Shown: piece after piece, positions 26,436 to 35,329 of the stretch | How the letters are laid out: the number at the start of each line of letters is the position of its first letter | Position numbering within the stretch: the first letter of the stretch is position 1 | Assembly: GCF_019550795.1 (NCBI RefSeq) | Contig: NZ_CP080545.1 | Coordinates: forward strand, 1,755,501 to 1,819,500 | Reading direction: 5' to 3' | DNA length: 64,000 nucleotides | Source: Paenibacillus sp. sptzw28 | GTDB taxonomy: Bacteria > Bacillota > Bacilli > Paenibacillales > Paenibacillaceae | Notes under the pieces: model-generated | Databases searched by the model: none | Told to the model about the DNA's origin: nothing | The model's input: only the letters and a program-made list of their open reading frames with translations | Translations under genes and position numbers: made by a program

Positions 26436-27389
26436 ATGAATGATACTGCCATAACAAGCTCGGTATCTGTGCCGGGAAAACGCGATTCGTCGCTTATGAG
26501 GAGAATTGCCAAGAACCGGTCCATCTACCTGATGATTCTGCCGGGCTTCCTGTACTTTGCCATCTTCAAATATATTCCCATGTCAGGTCTGGTAATTGCA
26601 CTTCAGGATTACCAGCCCTATCTAGGGATTACAGGCAGCCCTTGGGTCGGTTTAAAGCATTTTGAGCGGCTGTTCAACGACCCGATGTTTTTCACAATAT
26701 TACGCAACACGCTCTTTCTATTCACGATGAACCTGGTCATTTATTTCCCTGTGCCGATTTTGATCGCGGTAATGCTTAATGAAGTGCGGCACCACCTGTT
26801 CAAGCGTTTTGTACAGACGCTGATCTATATTCCGCATTTTATGTCTTGGGTCATTATCGTTTCCATTTCGTTTGTTATGCTGTCGATGGACCGTGGCCTG
26901 ATCAACGAAGTTTTCTCCATGATGGGCTTGGAGAAAATCAATTTTCTCATGAGCAACGAATGGTTCAGGCCTATGTACATTTTGCAAGTCATTTGGAGAG
27001 AGGCCGGCTGGGGAACAATTATTTATTTGGCGGCGATGGCGGCCATTGATCCTCAGCTGTACGAAGCGTCCCGGATGGACGGAGCCAACCGGTTTCGCCA
27101 AATATGGCACATCACGCTTCCCTCGATCCGCAGTGTCATAGTCGTGCTGCTCATTCTGAAGATCGGAGATGTGCTGGAGCTTGGCTTCGAACATATTTTC
27201 CTTCTGCTCAATTCTATGAACCGGGAAGTGGCGGAAATCTTCGACACGTATGTGTATACGGCAGGCCTCAAGCAGGGACAATTCAGCTTCAGCACGGCTG
27301 TCGGGTTCTTCAAGTCGGTCGTCGGGCTGGTTCTGATCATGGCGGCCAACTGGCTCGCCAAGAAGGCGGGAGAAGAAGGCGTCTACTAA
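26436..27389 (+). CDS. Oligosaccharide ABC permease (LplB-like)
   Basis: 317-residue membrane subunit with six helices after a short cytoplasmic N-terminus (about 30 residues). The EAA loop is EASRMDGANRFRQIWHITLP (near residues 210-229). Other LplB-type features are ALQDYQPYLGI and WVGLKHFERLF in the first periplasmic loop. It lies within the operon 24887-29448, four bases after the binding-protein gene. Confidence 0.93.
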   Translation: MNDTAITSSVSVPGKRDSSLMRRIAKNRSIYLMILPGFLYFAIFKYIPMSGLVIALQDYQPYLGITGSPWVGLKHFERLFNDPMFFTILRNTLFLFTMNLVIYFPVPILIAVMLNEVRHHLFKRFVQTLIYIPHFMSWVIIVSISFVMLSMDRGLINEVFSMMGLEKINFLMSNEWFRPMYILQVIWREAGWGTIIYLAAMAAIDPQLYEASRMDGANRFRQIWHITLPSIRSVIVVLLILKIGDVLELGFEHIFLLLNSMNREVAEIFDTYVYTAGLKQGQFSFSTAVGFFKSVVGLVLIMAANWLAKKAGEEGVY

Positions 27390-27409
27390 CTGATAGAAGG
27401 TGAGATCCC

Positions 27410-28291
27410 ATGCTTCAAGATAAATCTATTGGAAGCCGGTTGTTCGACGGTATAAATTATACATTTCTATTTCTTGTTTCTCTCGTTACTGTACTGCCTT
27501 TCATCAACGTTATCGCGGGTTCGTTTACAACCGTTACGGAGCTTGCGCAGAAACAATTTGTTTTCTTCCCGACGGTATGGTCGCTGGATGCTTACCGTTA
27601 CATTTTCTCGACTAACGTCATCTTTAAATCGCTTGGCGTATCCATCAGTATCACATTGGTGGGAACGGTATTCAGTATGGTCTTGACGGCTCTAATGGCG
27701 TACGGGCTTTCCCGGAAAGATCTGGTCGGCCGCAGTCCGATCATGTTTATGGTACTGTTCACGATGCTGTTCAGCGGCGGACTTATCCCGACGTTTCTGG
27801 TTGTCAAAAGCATGGGCTTGGTCGACAGCTATGCAGCGCTCATCATTCCAAATGCTATTAATGCGTTCAACCTGATCATCATGCGGAACTTCTTCCAGAA
27901 CATACCGGAAGGCCTGGAGGAATCGGCTAAAATCGACGGCTGCAGCAACTGGGGTATTCTGCTGCGGATCGTTATTCCGCTGTCCATGCCTGCGATCGCC
28001 ACGATATCGCTGTTCTATGCGGTTACGTACTGGAACACATACTTTCAGGCGATCATCTATTTGAACGATCCGGCCAAGTGGCCGGTGCAGGTTATCCTGC
28101 GCCAAATTGTCATCCTGGCAAGCGGTTTGACGGCGGACACATCGGGGTTTGCCGACGACTTTGTCAGGCCGCCGGAGCAAACGGTTAAGATGGCTGTTAT
28201 CGTCGTGGCGACGCTGCCGATTCTGCTTGTTTATCCTTTCCTGCAGAAGCATTTCGCGAAAGGCGCCCTGCTCGGTTCAATCAAAGGGTAG
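27410..28291 (+). CDS. Oligosaccharide ABC permease (LplC/YtcP-like)
   Basis: 293-residue second permease. It begins DKSIGSRLFDGINYTFLFLVSLVTVLPFINVIAGSF in the manner of LplC/YtcP, here seen as separate short motifs DGINYTFL and LPFINVIAGS. Its EAA loop is EESAKIDGCSNWGILLRIVIP, and its C-terminus is KGALLGSIKG. AGAAGGTGAGATCCC precedes the ATG. No ATPase gene is present in the operon. Confidence 0.93.
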   Translation: MLQDKSIGSRLFDGINYTFLFLVSLVTVLPFINVIAGSFTTVTELAQKQFVFFPTVWSLDAYRYIFSTNVIFKSLGVSISITLVGTVFSMVLTALMAYGLSRKDLVGRSPIMFMVLFTMLFSGGLIPTFLVVKSMGLVDSYAALIIPNAINAFNLIIMRNFFQNIPEGLEESAKIDGCSNWGILLRIVIPLSMPAIATISLFYAVTYWNTYFQAIIYLNDPAKWPVQVILRQIVILASGLTADTSGFADDFVRPPEQTVKMAVIVVATLPILLVYPFLQKHFAKGALLGSIKG

Positions 28292-28329
28292 CTGTTTAAT
28301 CGTCCGGACTTTTAAATCGGGAGGTAAAT

Positions 28330-29448
28330 ATGTTAACGACAACCTGGTCGCAGGCGGTGACGGATTCATTCATCCGTCGTTATCCGATTGCTGCGGACAT
28401 GCCCCACCATAAGAAGCGAAGCTGGCAGTACGAGAACGGATGTATTTTTACTGCCTTGGAGCGGGTTTGGCGCATAACGGGCGATAAACGCTATTTCGAC
28501 TATATTAAGTCCAATATGGACCTGTTTATACGTCCCGACGGCTCAATCGCAACCTACGAGCTGAACGAATACAACGTCGATCAGATCAATCAGGGCAAAT
28601 CGTTGTTTGTTTTGTTCGAGCAAACGGGTGAAGAGAAATATCGTAAAGCGCTCGAACGTCTTATAGCCCAACTGAAAGGACATCCCCGGACAAGCGAAGG
28701 CGGGCTGTGGCATAAGAAGATCTATCCGTTCCAAATGTGGCTCGACGGCGTTTATATGACCGCTCCGCTCATGGCCGCTTATGCCGGAATGTTCGATGAG
28801 CCCGAATGGTTCGACGAAGCGGCCAATGAAATACTGCTGATGGAGAAGCGGGCGCGCGATCCGTTGACCGGATTGCTCTATCATGGCTGGGACGAAAGCA
28901 AGGAGCAGCAGTGGGCCAATCCGGTGACTGGATGTTCACCTCATTTCTGGAGCCGGGCGATCGGTTGGTACATGATGGCGGTTGTCGATGTTCTTGACTT
29001 CCTGCCGGAAGGGCACCCGAAACGCGGACAAATTGTCGGTATTTTCTACCGGCTCTCGAAGGCGATCGTGCGGATGCAGGACGATGAGTCCGGGCTGTGG
29101 TACCAGGTAACCGACCAAGGCCGCCGTGCGGGGAACTACTTGGAGGCTTCCGGCTCTTCCATGTTTACCTATGCGCTGGCCAAGGGAGCGCGACTCGGTT
29201 ATTTGGACGGCAGTTCACTTACAGCCGCCCGCAAAGGCCATCAAGGGCTGTTAGACCGTTGCTTGAAAACCGGTCCGGATGAAGCTTTGATCCTGAGTAA
29301 CACCTGCAGCGTAGCGGGTCTGGGAGGGGATCCTTACCGGGACGGCTCCTATGCCTACTATATTAGCGAGCCAACCCGTGATGACGATCCGAAGGGCGTC
29401 GCTCCGTTTATTATGGCGTGCCTCGAGATCGAGGCAGAGAGTGAATAG
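28330..29448 (+). CDS. GH105 unsaturated rhamnogalacturonyl/uronyl hydrolase (YteR/YesR-like)
   Basis: 372-residue cytoplasmic (alpha/alpha)6 enzyme without signal peptide. GH105 enzymes hydrate the double bond of the 4,5-unsaturated galacturonate at the end of lyase-made oligosaccharides, releasing rhamnose-linked product and a keto-uronate. The catalytic Asp is D139 in MWLDGVYMTAP, the position of D143 in YteR. Other family motifs are NGCIFTALERVW, GLLYHGWDES, HFWSRAIGWYMMAVVDVLDFLP in short pieces, and EASGSSMFTYALAKG. The final gene of the importer operon; GGGAGGTAAAT precedes ATG. A bidirectional terminator follows. Confidence 0.93.
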   Translation: MLTTTWSQAVTDSFIRRYPIAADMPHHKKRSWQYENGCIFTALERVWRITGDKRYFDYIKSNMDLFIRPDGSIATYELNEYNVDQINQGKSLFVLFEQTGEEKYRKALERLIAQLKGHPRTSEGGLWHKKIYPFQMWLDGVYMTAPLMAAYAGMFDEPEWFDEAANEILLMEKRARDPLTGLLYHGWDESKEQQWANPVTGCSPHFWSRAIGWYMMAVVDVLDFLPEGHPKRGQIVGIFYRLSKAIVRMQDDESGLWYQVTDQGRRAGNYLEASGSSMFTYALAKGARLGYLDGSSLTAARKGHQGLLDRCLKTGPDEALILSNTCSVAGLGGDPYRDGSYAYYISEPTRDDDPKGVAPFIMACLEIEAESE

Positions 29449-29459
29449 GAATTATCTTA

Positions 29460-29498
29460 AGCAAAAGGGCAGCTAAACAGCTGTCCTTTTGCTGTTTT
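29460..29498 (+). terminator. Bidirectional terminator between GH105 and GH12 genes
   Basis: AGCAAAAGG-CAGCT...AGCTG-CCTTTTGCT stem at 29460-29493 with an AAAC-type loop, then TGTTTT. Convergent genes on both sides end close to it. Confidence 0.85.
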
Positions 29499-29524
29499 CA
29501 ATGAACAATTTAGCAGTCAACGCT

Positions 29525-30319
29525 CTACTGAACGTTTACCGAATAGTTGGTGATGTTGAAATTGCCGCTGCCGGTGAAAATTTCTGATCCAAACTCTACG
29601 CTGCTGATAAACTTGGAATTGCTCATCCAATTTTTCGTATAGACCAAATAGTTGATGAAATCGCGGAAGTTCAAGCTGCTGCTGGACGTATTGCTCGTGC
29701 GGACGAAGGAGAATACGTTCCAGCCCGTCGTCGAAGAATCGGCCAGCCAGCCCTTATACACTCTCCAGGAAGCGCCTGCAATCGATACGGTTTCCATATA
29801 GGAGCCGAGCGGGCCGGCATTGGTATTGTTGAGCCACACCATGATTTCGTCGGTCGGCCTGGTGTTGTTGAGAGCATTGTTCGTATTATGAACCCAAATG
29901 TCGTAAGCGGCGTTGTACGTGCCGTTCGCACTAATGGAATAATTCACGGAAGCGTTGATGCTTTTGTTGTCCCAAATCCGGGCAGGGAAGCCGCTGCCGG
30001 CCGTATATCCATCGGTCCAATGCCAGCCGGAGACGATCGAGGGGTATGCCTTCACATCGTTCGGGTTCAAAGTTTTCCAATCCCACGACCAGCCCATATT
30101 CGTGCTGCTGTTGTAATAAATAGACTCCCACCATCCGGCGCCTGCTTTGTTGCTGCCCCACGTGTTATTGAAGATGTAGTACTTGTTGTTCCCCCAGTAC
30201 AGCTTGGCGAAAGGGGTAGATGTGGATGCTGCATAGGCGATCGATCCGAATAACATGCTTAATGCGATTGCCATTACTACCAAACCTTTTTTCGATCCGA
30301 ATAATTTTCTTAAAGACAT
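29525..30319 (-). CDS. Secreted glycoside hydrolase family 12 (beta-glucanase/xyloglucanase)
   Basis: 264 residues with a signal peptide cleaved near residue 30 (SIAYAA). The GH12 jelly-roll is visible from NKYYIFNNTWGS and WSWDWKTLNPNDVKAYPSIVSG. The nucleophile Glu lies in DEIMVWLNN and the acid/base Glu in SVEFGSEIFTGSG. The length is normal for a single-domain GH12 enzyme with no carbohydrate-binding module. It would cut beta-1,4-glucan or xyloglucan outside the cell. CTTTTATTTAGCAGG-type leader and AAGGAGG precede ATG. A cre-like site lies about 150 bases upstream (30466-30479), which suggests catabolite repression. Confidence 0.9.
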   Translation of the reverse strand: MSLRKLFGSKKGLVVMAIALSMLFGSIAYAASTSTPFAKLYWGNNKYYIFNNTWGSNKAGAGWWESIYYNSSTNMGWSWDWKTLNPNDVKAYPSIVSGWHWTDGYTAGSGFPARIWDNKSINASVNYSISANGTYNAAYDIWVHNTNNALNNTRPTDEIMVWLNNTNAGPLGSYMETVSIAGASWRVYKGWLADSSTTGWNVFSFVRTSNTSSSSLNFRDFINYLVYTKNWMSNSKFISSVEFGSEIFTGSGNFNITNYSVNVQ

Positions 30320-30465
30320 TCTCGATACCTCCTTTTATTTAGCAGGAATCTGTCCATCCGCCTTATCCAAACGCGCTTCCGGCGCGTCTCTCTTTGCCTC
30401 GCTCTCTGCATCCCCTCCTTTCCGCACATCATGCAATGGTGGTATTAATTGGGCCTTTTTAACAA

Positions 30466-30479
30466 TGATAACGCTTAAA
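30466..30479 (-). promoter_or_regulatory. cre-like site upstream of GH12 gene
   Basis: Read on the - strand TTTAAGCGTTATCA matches the cre consensus TGWAANCGNTNWCA at 13 of 14 positions (second base differs). It lies in the AT-rich 375-base gap 30320-30694, which holds no gene. The rest of that gap shows only the terminator at 30631-30661. Confidence 0.45.
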
Positions 30480-30630
30480 GTAAATAAAATACCAGCTTTT
30501 CAATTTGATATATACCTCACGAATTTATATTCTTTTCATACAATAATCAGTTAAAACTCCGATAGTATAAGAGATGCTGATACGAGTACGCCTCCGAAGC
30601 GTATAACGATCGGCGAGAACCCAAAATAGA

Positions 30631-30661
30631 CAAAGGAGTTTCCCGGCTGGAAACTCCTTTG
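30631..30661 (-). terminator. Terminator of the oxidoreductase gene
   Basis: Perfect 13-base stem CAAAGGAGTTTCC/GGAAACTCCTTTG with a 5-base loop. On the - strand it is followed by TCTATTTT. It lies 34 bases beyond the stop of the gene at 30695. Confidence 0.8.
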
Positions 30662-30694
30662 TCCTCGTTGTTTAACGGTCAGTTTGTTCAGCAC

Positions 30695-31702
30695 TCAATA
30701 GGAATGTGCGACTTTGACAATTGATTTGCCTATATTGTCCCCTTTAAATAGACCGATCAACGCTCGCGGAGCATTCTCTATACCTTCGATAATATGCTCG
30801 TGGCTGCGTAATTTGCCTTCCAGGTACCACTGAGTTAACCGGCTCAACGCTTCGCCGAACTTCGGCTCGTAGTCATGCATCATAAAGCCTTTCATCAATG
30901 CGCTTTTTTTCCATATTTCGAAAGGGAAGCTTGGCCCCTGAGCGTCCGGACTGCCGTTGTAACGGGATATTTGACCGCAGACGGCGATCCGGGCGTAACG
31001 GTTCAGAACTGTCACGACGTTGTCGGTAACGGTTCCGCCGACATTATCGAAATACACGTCGACTCCGTCCGGGCAAGCTTCCTGGAGACCGGCCCTGAAA
31101 TCAGCTGCCGCTCTGTAGTTGACCACCGAATCGAATCCGACCTCATCGATCAGATACCGGGCCTTGCGATCCGATCCGGCGATACCTACGACCCTGCAGC
31201 CGTGCAGCTTGGCGATTTCCCCTGCTGCAGTTCCCACTGCGCCGGCTGCGCCCGATATGACGACGGTTTCCCCGGCGAGCGGCTTGCCGACCTCGAGCAA
31301 GCCTAAGTAAGCCGTTAAGCCGGTCGTGCCAAGTAAACCAAGTGCGGTAGAGTAGGGAGTTATTTCCGAATTTATTTTCTGCACATTATCACCGCTGGAT
31401 AGCGCATATTCCTGCCATCCGAAGGGCCCTTTGACGATATCGCCAACCGCATAGCTTTCATGATTGGATTGGATGACTTGACCGACTGCCTCTCCGCCAA
31501 ACACATTATTCAAAGGAGATATAGGTATTAATGGCGTAACTTCAGTCATAAAGAAACGAAGATAAGGATCCACGGAAAGATACAGGAGGCGAATCAGCAA
31601 TTCACCTTCTCCCGTTTGTCTCAGCGGCTGCTTCACAATAGTAAAATTATCCTCGCTCGGCTCTCCGTCCGGACGATTGACAAGCACGATCTGACGATTC
31701 AT
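30695..31702 (-). CDS. NADP-dependent oxidoreductase, MDR family (curcumin/leukotriene reductase-like)
   Basis: About 335 residues of the zinc-independent medium-chain reductase family, which reduces activated double bonds with NADPH. Visible motifs are LYLSVDPYLRFFM near the N-terminus; the nucleotide-binding AAGAVGTAAGEIAKLHGCRVVGIAGSD in overlapping short parts (GAAGAVGTAAGEIAK, VVGIAGSD); VDVYFDNVGGTVTD; and CGQISRYN. The ATG at 31702 is listed. TTG and GTG codons 6-12 bases upstream sit better behind GGGAGGGGAG, so the true start may be slightly longer. It is a single-gene unit with its own terminator, with no clear link to the glycan genes. Confidence 0.88.
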   Translation of the reverse strand: MNRQIVLVNRPDGEPSEDNFTIVKQPLRQTGEGELLIRLLYLSVDPYLRFFMTEVTPLIPISPLNNVFGGEAVGQVIQSNHESYAVGDIVKGPFGWQEYALSSGDNVQKINSEITPYSTALGLLGTTGLTAYLGLLEVGKPLAGETVVISGAAGAVGTAAGEIAKLHGCRVVGIAGSDRKARYLIDEVGFDSVVNYRAAADFRAGLQEACPDGVDVYFDNVGGTVTDNVVTVLNRYARIAVCGQISRYNGSPDAQGPSFPFEIWKKSALMKGFMMHDYEPKFGEALSRLTQWYLEGKLRSHEHIIEGIENAPRALIGLFKGDNIGKSIVKVAHSY

Positions 31703-31819
31703 TTCCACTATCAAAATCTCCCCTCCCACTTCAGTAACCGAATTAGTATCTGATCGATTGGTATCGTATCAAAATTCAGCACCGGCGGTCAAGAGTTTTT
31801 ATTCAAATATCTTCCATTA

Positions 31820-32267
31820 TTTCGATATGTCAACTCGGCTGCCCAAACCTACGCGCAGTTCCGCAAAGACGGCACTGTCCCTCCGGCCGATTTGCAGCTG
31901 TCGTTCAAAGAGAATGACCCGATGCTGGACTCGCTGGCCTCCGGCAAAGCCAATGCTGAAGGAAGCAACCGTAGGGTCCGCAAGCGCTGTCGAAGCGCTG
32001 CTTCCCGGGCAGCTGGTCGTGAGCAGCAATCCGATCGGTGCTGCCGGTGGAGGCTGGGCTCAGTCGACCATCTTTTTCTCCATAAGTGAGAAGTCCGCGA
32101 ATAAAGAGCAAGCCAAGCAGTTTATTAAATGGTTTATTTCGAATAAGGAAGCAGGCAAAATATTAGGCACAACGCGGGGGATCCCGATTGATGAGGCGAT
32201 CTTCAAGGACCTCGAGCCTACGCCCACTCCCGGCGAGCGTTTCGGCAAGGATTTGTTGGAAAATTAA
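31820..32267 (+). pseudogene. 3' remnant of a sugar ABC solute-binding protein gene, frameshifted
   Basis: Decayed C-terminal portion of a family 1 binding protein. One frame reads YVNSAAQTYAQFRKDG then LQLSFKENDPMLDSLASGKANA. After a shift near 31945-31970 another frame continues with VGSASAVEALLPGQ, NPIGAAGGGWAQSTIFFSI, KEQAKQFIKWFISNKEAGKIL and a normal end at LLEN. The N-terminal half, signal peptide and start are missing. No permease genes follow, so this looks like the relic of a lost importer. A start codon exists at 31758 but no ribosome-binding site or domain supports that ORF. Confidence 0.75.
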
Positions 32268-32358
32268 CAAGCGGTAAATTCAACGGCCATTAACAGAGAC
32301 GGCAAGCACGTTTCGTTCGAACGTTTAAAAGTGACTGCTTTGAATACAGGATGAAAAT

Positions 32359-32415
32359 AAAACGCCTCAATCTGTTCATTCCGCGAAAGCGGGGAACAGG
32401 TAGAGGCGTGATTTG
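32359..32415 (-). terminator. Terminator of cyclophilin gene
   Basis: Stem CGCCTC...CTGTTC paired with GAACAG...GAGGCG (32364-32380/32393-32408), flanked by AAAA on the left, which gives a T-run on the - strand. It lies 20 bases beyond the stop at 32435. Confidence 0.7.
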
Positions 32416-32434
32416 TCTTGTTTCGTTACATTCC

Positions 32435-33154
32435 TTAAGGCGTAATCTTCTCCGGCTCCGGATAGTCTATACCCTTCGTATCAACGGTAACCTTCTTCAT
32501 CTTGGGCGGATTCGTTGGCCTGTCCTGTGCGCCTCTTGGAACACTCACAATCGCGTCTACAGTGTCCATGCCTTTGATTACCTTGCCGAAAGCGGCGTAT
32601 TCGCCGTCGAGACTCGGTGCATCAGCCACCATGATGAAAAATTGCGATCCAGCAGAGTTTAGATCCGAAGATCTGGCCATCGAAATAACACCACGCTGAT
32701 GGAGCAAGAAATTCTGGAAGCCGTTGGATGTGAATTCTCCCTTGATGCTGTACCCGGGTCCTCCCGCTCCCGTGCCGTCCGGGTCGCCCCCCTGAATCAT
32801 AAAGCCGGGAATAACGCGGTGAAAAATCAACCCCTCGTAGAAGCCCTTCTTTACGAGGGAGATGAAGTTGTTGACGGTGTTGGGCGCTATTTCCGGGTAA
32901 AGCTCGATCTCGATCGTTTTTCCGTCTTCCATTTCGATCGTGACATCGGGATTCTTGGTAGAAGCAGTGGCGCCGCTTGTCTTCCCGCTATCTGCGGGTT
33001 TTGGCGTGTTTGGAGTACCTTTGGCTCCGCATCCCGAGAGTACAACGAGCAGCGAGATGATCGAGACCAGCAGCAAACCCTTCAAAGCTGTTCCCTTCAC
33101 TGCTTGTCCGATACCGGCTTGATGAGCATATCCACCGATGTCTTTCCGTTCCAT
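32435..33154 (-). CDS. Cyclophilin-type peptidyl-prolyl isomerase lipoprotein
   Basis: About 239 residues. A long N-terminal stretch ends in a hydrophobic segment and lipobox VLSGC. A Thr/Pro/Ser linker follows, then a cyclophilin domain with FHRVIPGFMIQGGDPDGTG (active-site Arg and Phe), FLLHQRGVISMA, AGSQFFIMVADAPSLDGEYAAFGKVIKGMDTVDAI in short parts (SQFFIMVADAP, YAAFGKVIKGM). It would catalyse proline isomerisation in secreted proteins outside the membrane. ATG 33154 follows GGGGGAAACAACGG; the frame is open to 33175 but there is no ribosome-binding site there. Confidence 0.9.
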   Translation of the reverse strand: MERKDIGGYAHQAGIGQAVKGTALKGLLLVSIISLLVVLSGCGAKGTPNTPKPADSGKTSGATASTKNPDVTIEMEDGKTIEIELYPEIAPNTVNNFISLVKKGFYEGLIFHRVIPGFMIQGGDPDGTGAGGPGYSIKGEFTSNGFQNFLLHQRGVISMARSSDLNSAGSQFFIMVADAPSLDGEYAAFGKVIKGMDTVDAIVSVPRGAQDRPTNPPKMKKVTVDTKGIDYPEPEKITP

Positions 33155-33234
33155 CCGTTGTTTCCCCCATTTCAATATTTTCTATGCTAGTTTACCACAA
33201 TTCATTCTACTGATCATTCATCTGCCCTCGTAAG

Positions 33235-33465
33235 AAGTATACAAAAGACAACGCTTATAGAAACATTCTCATAGAACCGAATATCAGCCGACTCTATAAT
33301 CGAAGTAGAAGGAGAATCCATCCTGAATAGGTAAAAGGAGGTTATCGCTATCGAGAGCTTCAAAAAGCAAAAATCGCAGTTTCAATAAACGCTCGCGTTG
33401 GCCTCCAGTCACAGCTTGTCTGAAGCAGAGGCGACAATGTGGTTCAATTAAAGATGGGAGGTATA
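33235..33465 (+). repeat. Duplicated leader, copy 1
   Basis: Nearly identical to 35098-35329: the first base pair of a tandem duplication that includes the gene behind it. It holds a TATAAT-like box (33294-33299) and an AAAGGAGG (33334-33341) more than 120 bases before the gene. No usable start codon follows that site, so no leader peptide is called. Confidence 0.8.
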
Positions 33466-35036
33466 ATGGTGAAAAAATATTTTTGTAACAGTATTGTTTA
33501 TGTTGGCCCTATTCGTATTGGGGAGTACCGCCGCATACGCTTATGAAAAAATTCAGGTCGATTCCGTAGACGGAACGATCTGGGATTACAAGGATAGTAG
33601 CATTCTATTCCTGGATGCTAACCAGGCGCTTAAAATGAAAACCAAAGCTCTGGACAGATCACCACCATCGCCCATAGCAAGCTGCCTACCGTTGGTTTCC
33701 TGACCCCGAAAGGGGCTATTTTTCTCGCGAAAAGCGACGGAACGACTTCCACTGTATTGTACGATTGGCGTGACGGCAAATTAACCGATCTGGGACAAGT
33801 TGGCCCTACTCTAATCGTAAAGGGGAATTATGCCGTTTATAATGTCGGCTCGAATATCTATTTGCGGGATTTAACCACAGGTGAAAGCGAGGTTATAACG
33901 GATCAGGCAGATGAACGTGGGTATGATGTAGACAGTAAGGGATTAGTCAATGGCAGGGTGGTTTGGAGCAATAAGGAAGACCACCAAATCTATACCTATC
34001 TGGCCGGCGCAACGACTAAAATCACAAACAATACGGGGAAGCAGCATTTTTCGCCGATTACGGACGGGATAAATATTATTTATACCAGAACACCTGCGTC
34101 CGGCTATGGTGATGTCGAGACGATCGTCATTCATCAAGACGATGCGACGGGGAATTGGATGTCTGAAGTTGTACTGGGGACCTTCTCTACAGTAAGCTAT
34201 CCTAATAAGGGCTACTCTGTAAATAATGGATATGTTGCCGGCTATATGAGTGGTGATAAACAAAGCTTGAAGCACTATGAGAACTACGGTACTCCCTACG
34301 AATATTTTCTCAACATCGGGGAACCGATCCGGTCCGGTCCTTTCAATTAAGTCAGAACGGCGACATTCTATTTACAACGGCGTCGTCCGATAAAGCCTAT
34401 TTTGCAAATTCATACTATACCCCAACGCTGACTTCGATTAGCGCTGATGCAAAAGCTTTTTGGTTGGATGACTTTCGCTTTTTTGTCGCGGAGGGAGGTG
34501 TATTAAGTAAAGTCTTGATATCTTGGTACGACCATCAACCAGTCGCTGCATTGACGCCTAACCTTGGTTCAGCCTGGACGAACGTAACGGAATATACTTT
34601 GACGGTAACAGATGACGGGACAAATGTTAAGATGTACTGGCTTCTCACTTATAATAGTAGTGAAATGGAAAGAGGGGAAGGGACAGCAGTAAAAATCAGT
34701 CGGGATGGCCGTAACTTCCTTATGGTTCTCAGCAAGGATTCTGGCGGGCACGAGTCACATTACGGGTTCTATATCAATGTGGACACAACAGCACCGGTTA
34801 CCACATACAAGGTCACGCCGGTATATGGCACGGATAAACCTGACAAGTACATCAAAGGGTATACCGTTACACTAAACGCTTCGGATCAGTTGTCGGGAGT
34901 TAAAGCCACGTTCTACCGGGTTAATGGCGGCACTTGGAGGAAGTACACGGCTCCAATCAACCTCCAGCCCGGCGGCAATACCAATCTGGAGTACTACAGC
35001 GAAGATAACGCAGGCAACAAAGAAGTTCATTCGTAA
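33466..35036 (+). pseudogene. Frameshifted copy 1 of secreted beta-propeller/OmpL47 protein
   Basis: Homologue of the intact gene at 35330-39478. Compared with it there are at least three frame breaks: an extra T in the TTTTT run near 33480, a lost base in the AAAACC stretch near 33640, and another near 34320-34345. Pieces read FVLGSTAAYAYEKIQVDSV; then YDWRDGKLTDLGQV to about 34350; then ALTPNLGSAWTNVTEYTLTV and a C-terminus ending EDNAGNKEVHS. It has only one OmpL47-type repeat against eleven in copy 2, and ends with the same NKEVHS-type tail. It carries its own terminator (35043-35064). Three separate shifts make sequencing error unlikely as the sole cause. Confidence 0.85.
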
Positions 35037-35042
35037 TGTGAC

Positions 35043-35068
35043 AAGGACGGCTCAGGCCGTCCTTTTCT
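35043..35068 (+). terminator. Terminator after pseudogene copy
   Basis: Perfect 9-bp stem AAGGACGGC/GCCGTCCTT (35043-35051/35056-35064), loop TCAG, then TTCTTTT. Confidence 0.85.
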
Positions 35069-35097
35069 TTTGGGTTTTGGCAGTGACAAATGCCAAT

Positions 35098-35329
35098 AAG
35101 TATATAAAAGACAACGATTATAGAAACATTCTCATAGAACCGAATACCAGCCGACTCTATAATCGAAGAAGGAGGAGAATCCATCCTGAATAGGTAAAAG
35201 GAGGTTATCGCGATCAAGAGCTTCAAAAAGCAAAAATCGCAGTTTCAATAATACTCGCGTTGATCTACTATAACAGCTTGTCTCGGGGCAGCGGCGGCAA
35301 AAGAGGTTGAATAAATGAGTGGAGGGATA
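35098..35329 (+). repeat. Duplicated leader, copy 2
   Basis: Second copy of 33235-33465 with scattered substitutions and small indels. It keeps the TATAAT-like box and the AAAGGAGG (35197-35204). The duplication therefore covers promoter region plus gene, not only coding sequence. Confidence 0.8.

Noticed and set aside
19849..29448. A single alginate-utilisation locus spanning lyase, regulator and importer
   Set aside because: The lyase has its own terminator and the importer operon carries a GH105 enzyme typical of pectin side-chain products, so the two are treated as separate units.
31758..32267. Intact 169-residue protein
   Set aside because: The first 70 residues are out of frame with the binding-protein homology, and there is no ribosome-binding site. 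Treated as a pseudogene remnant.
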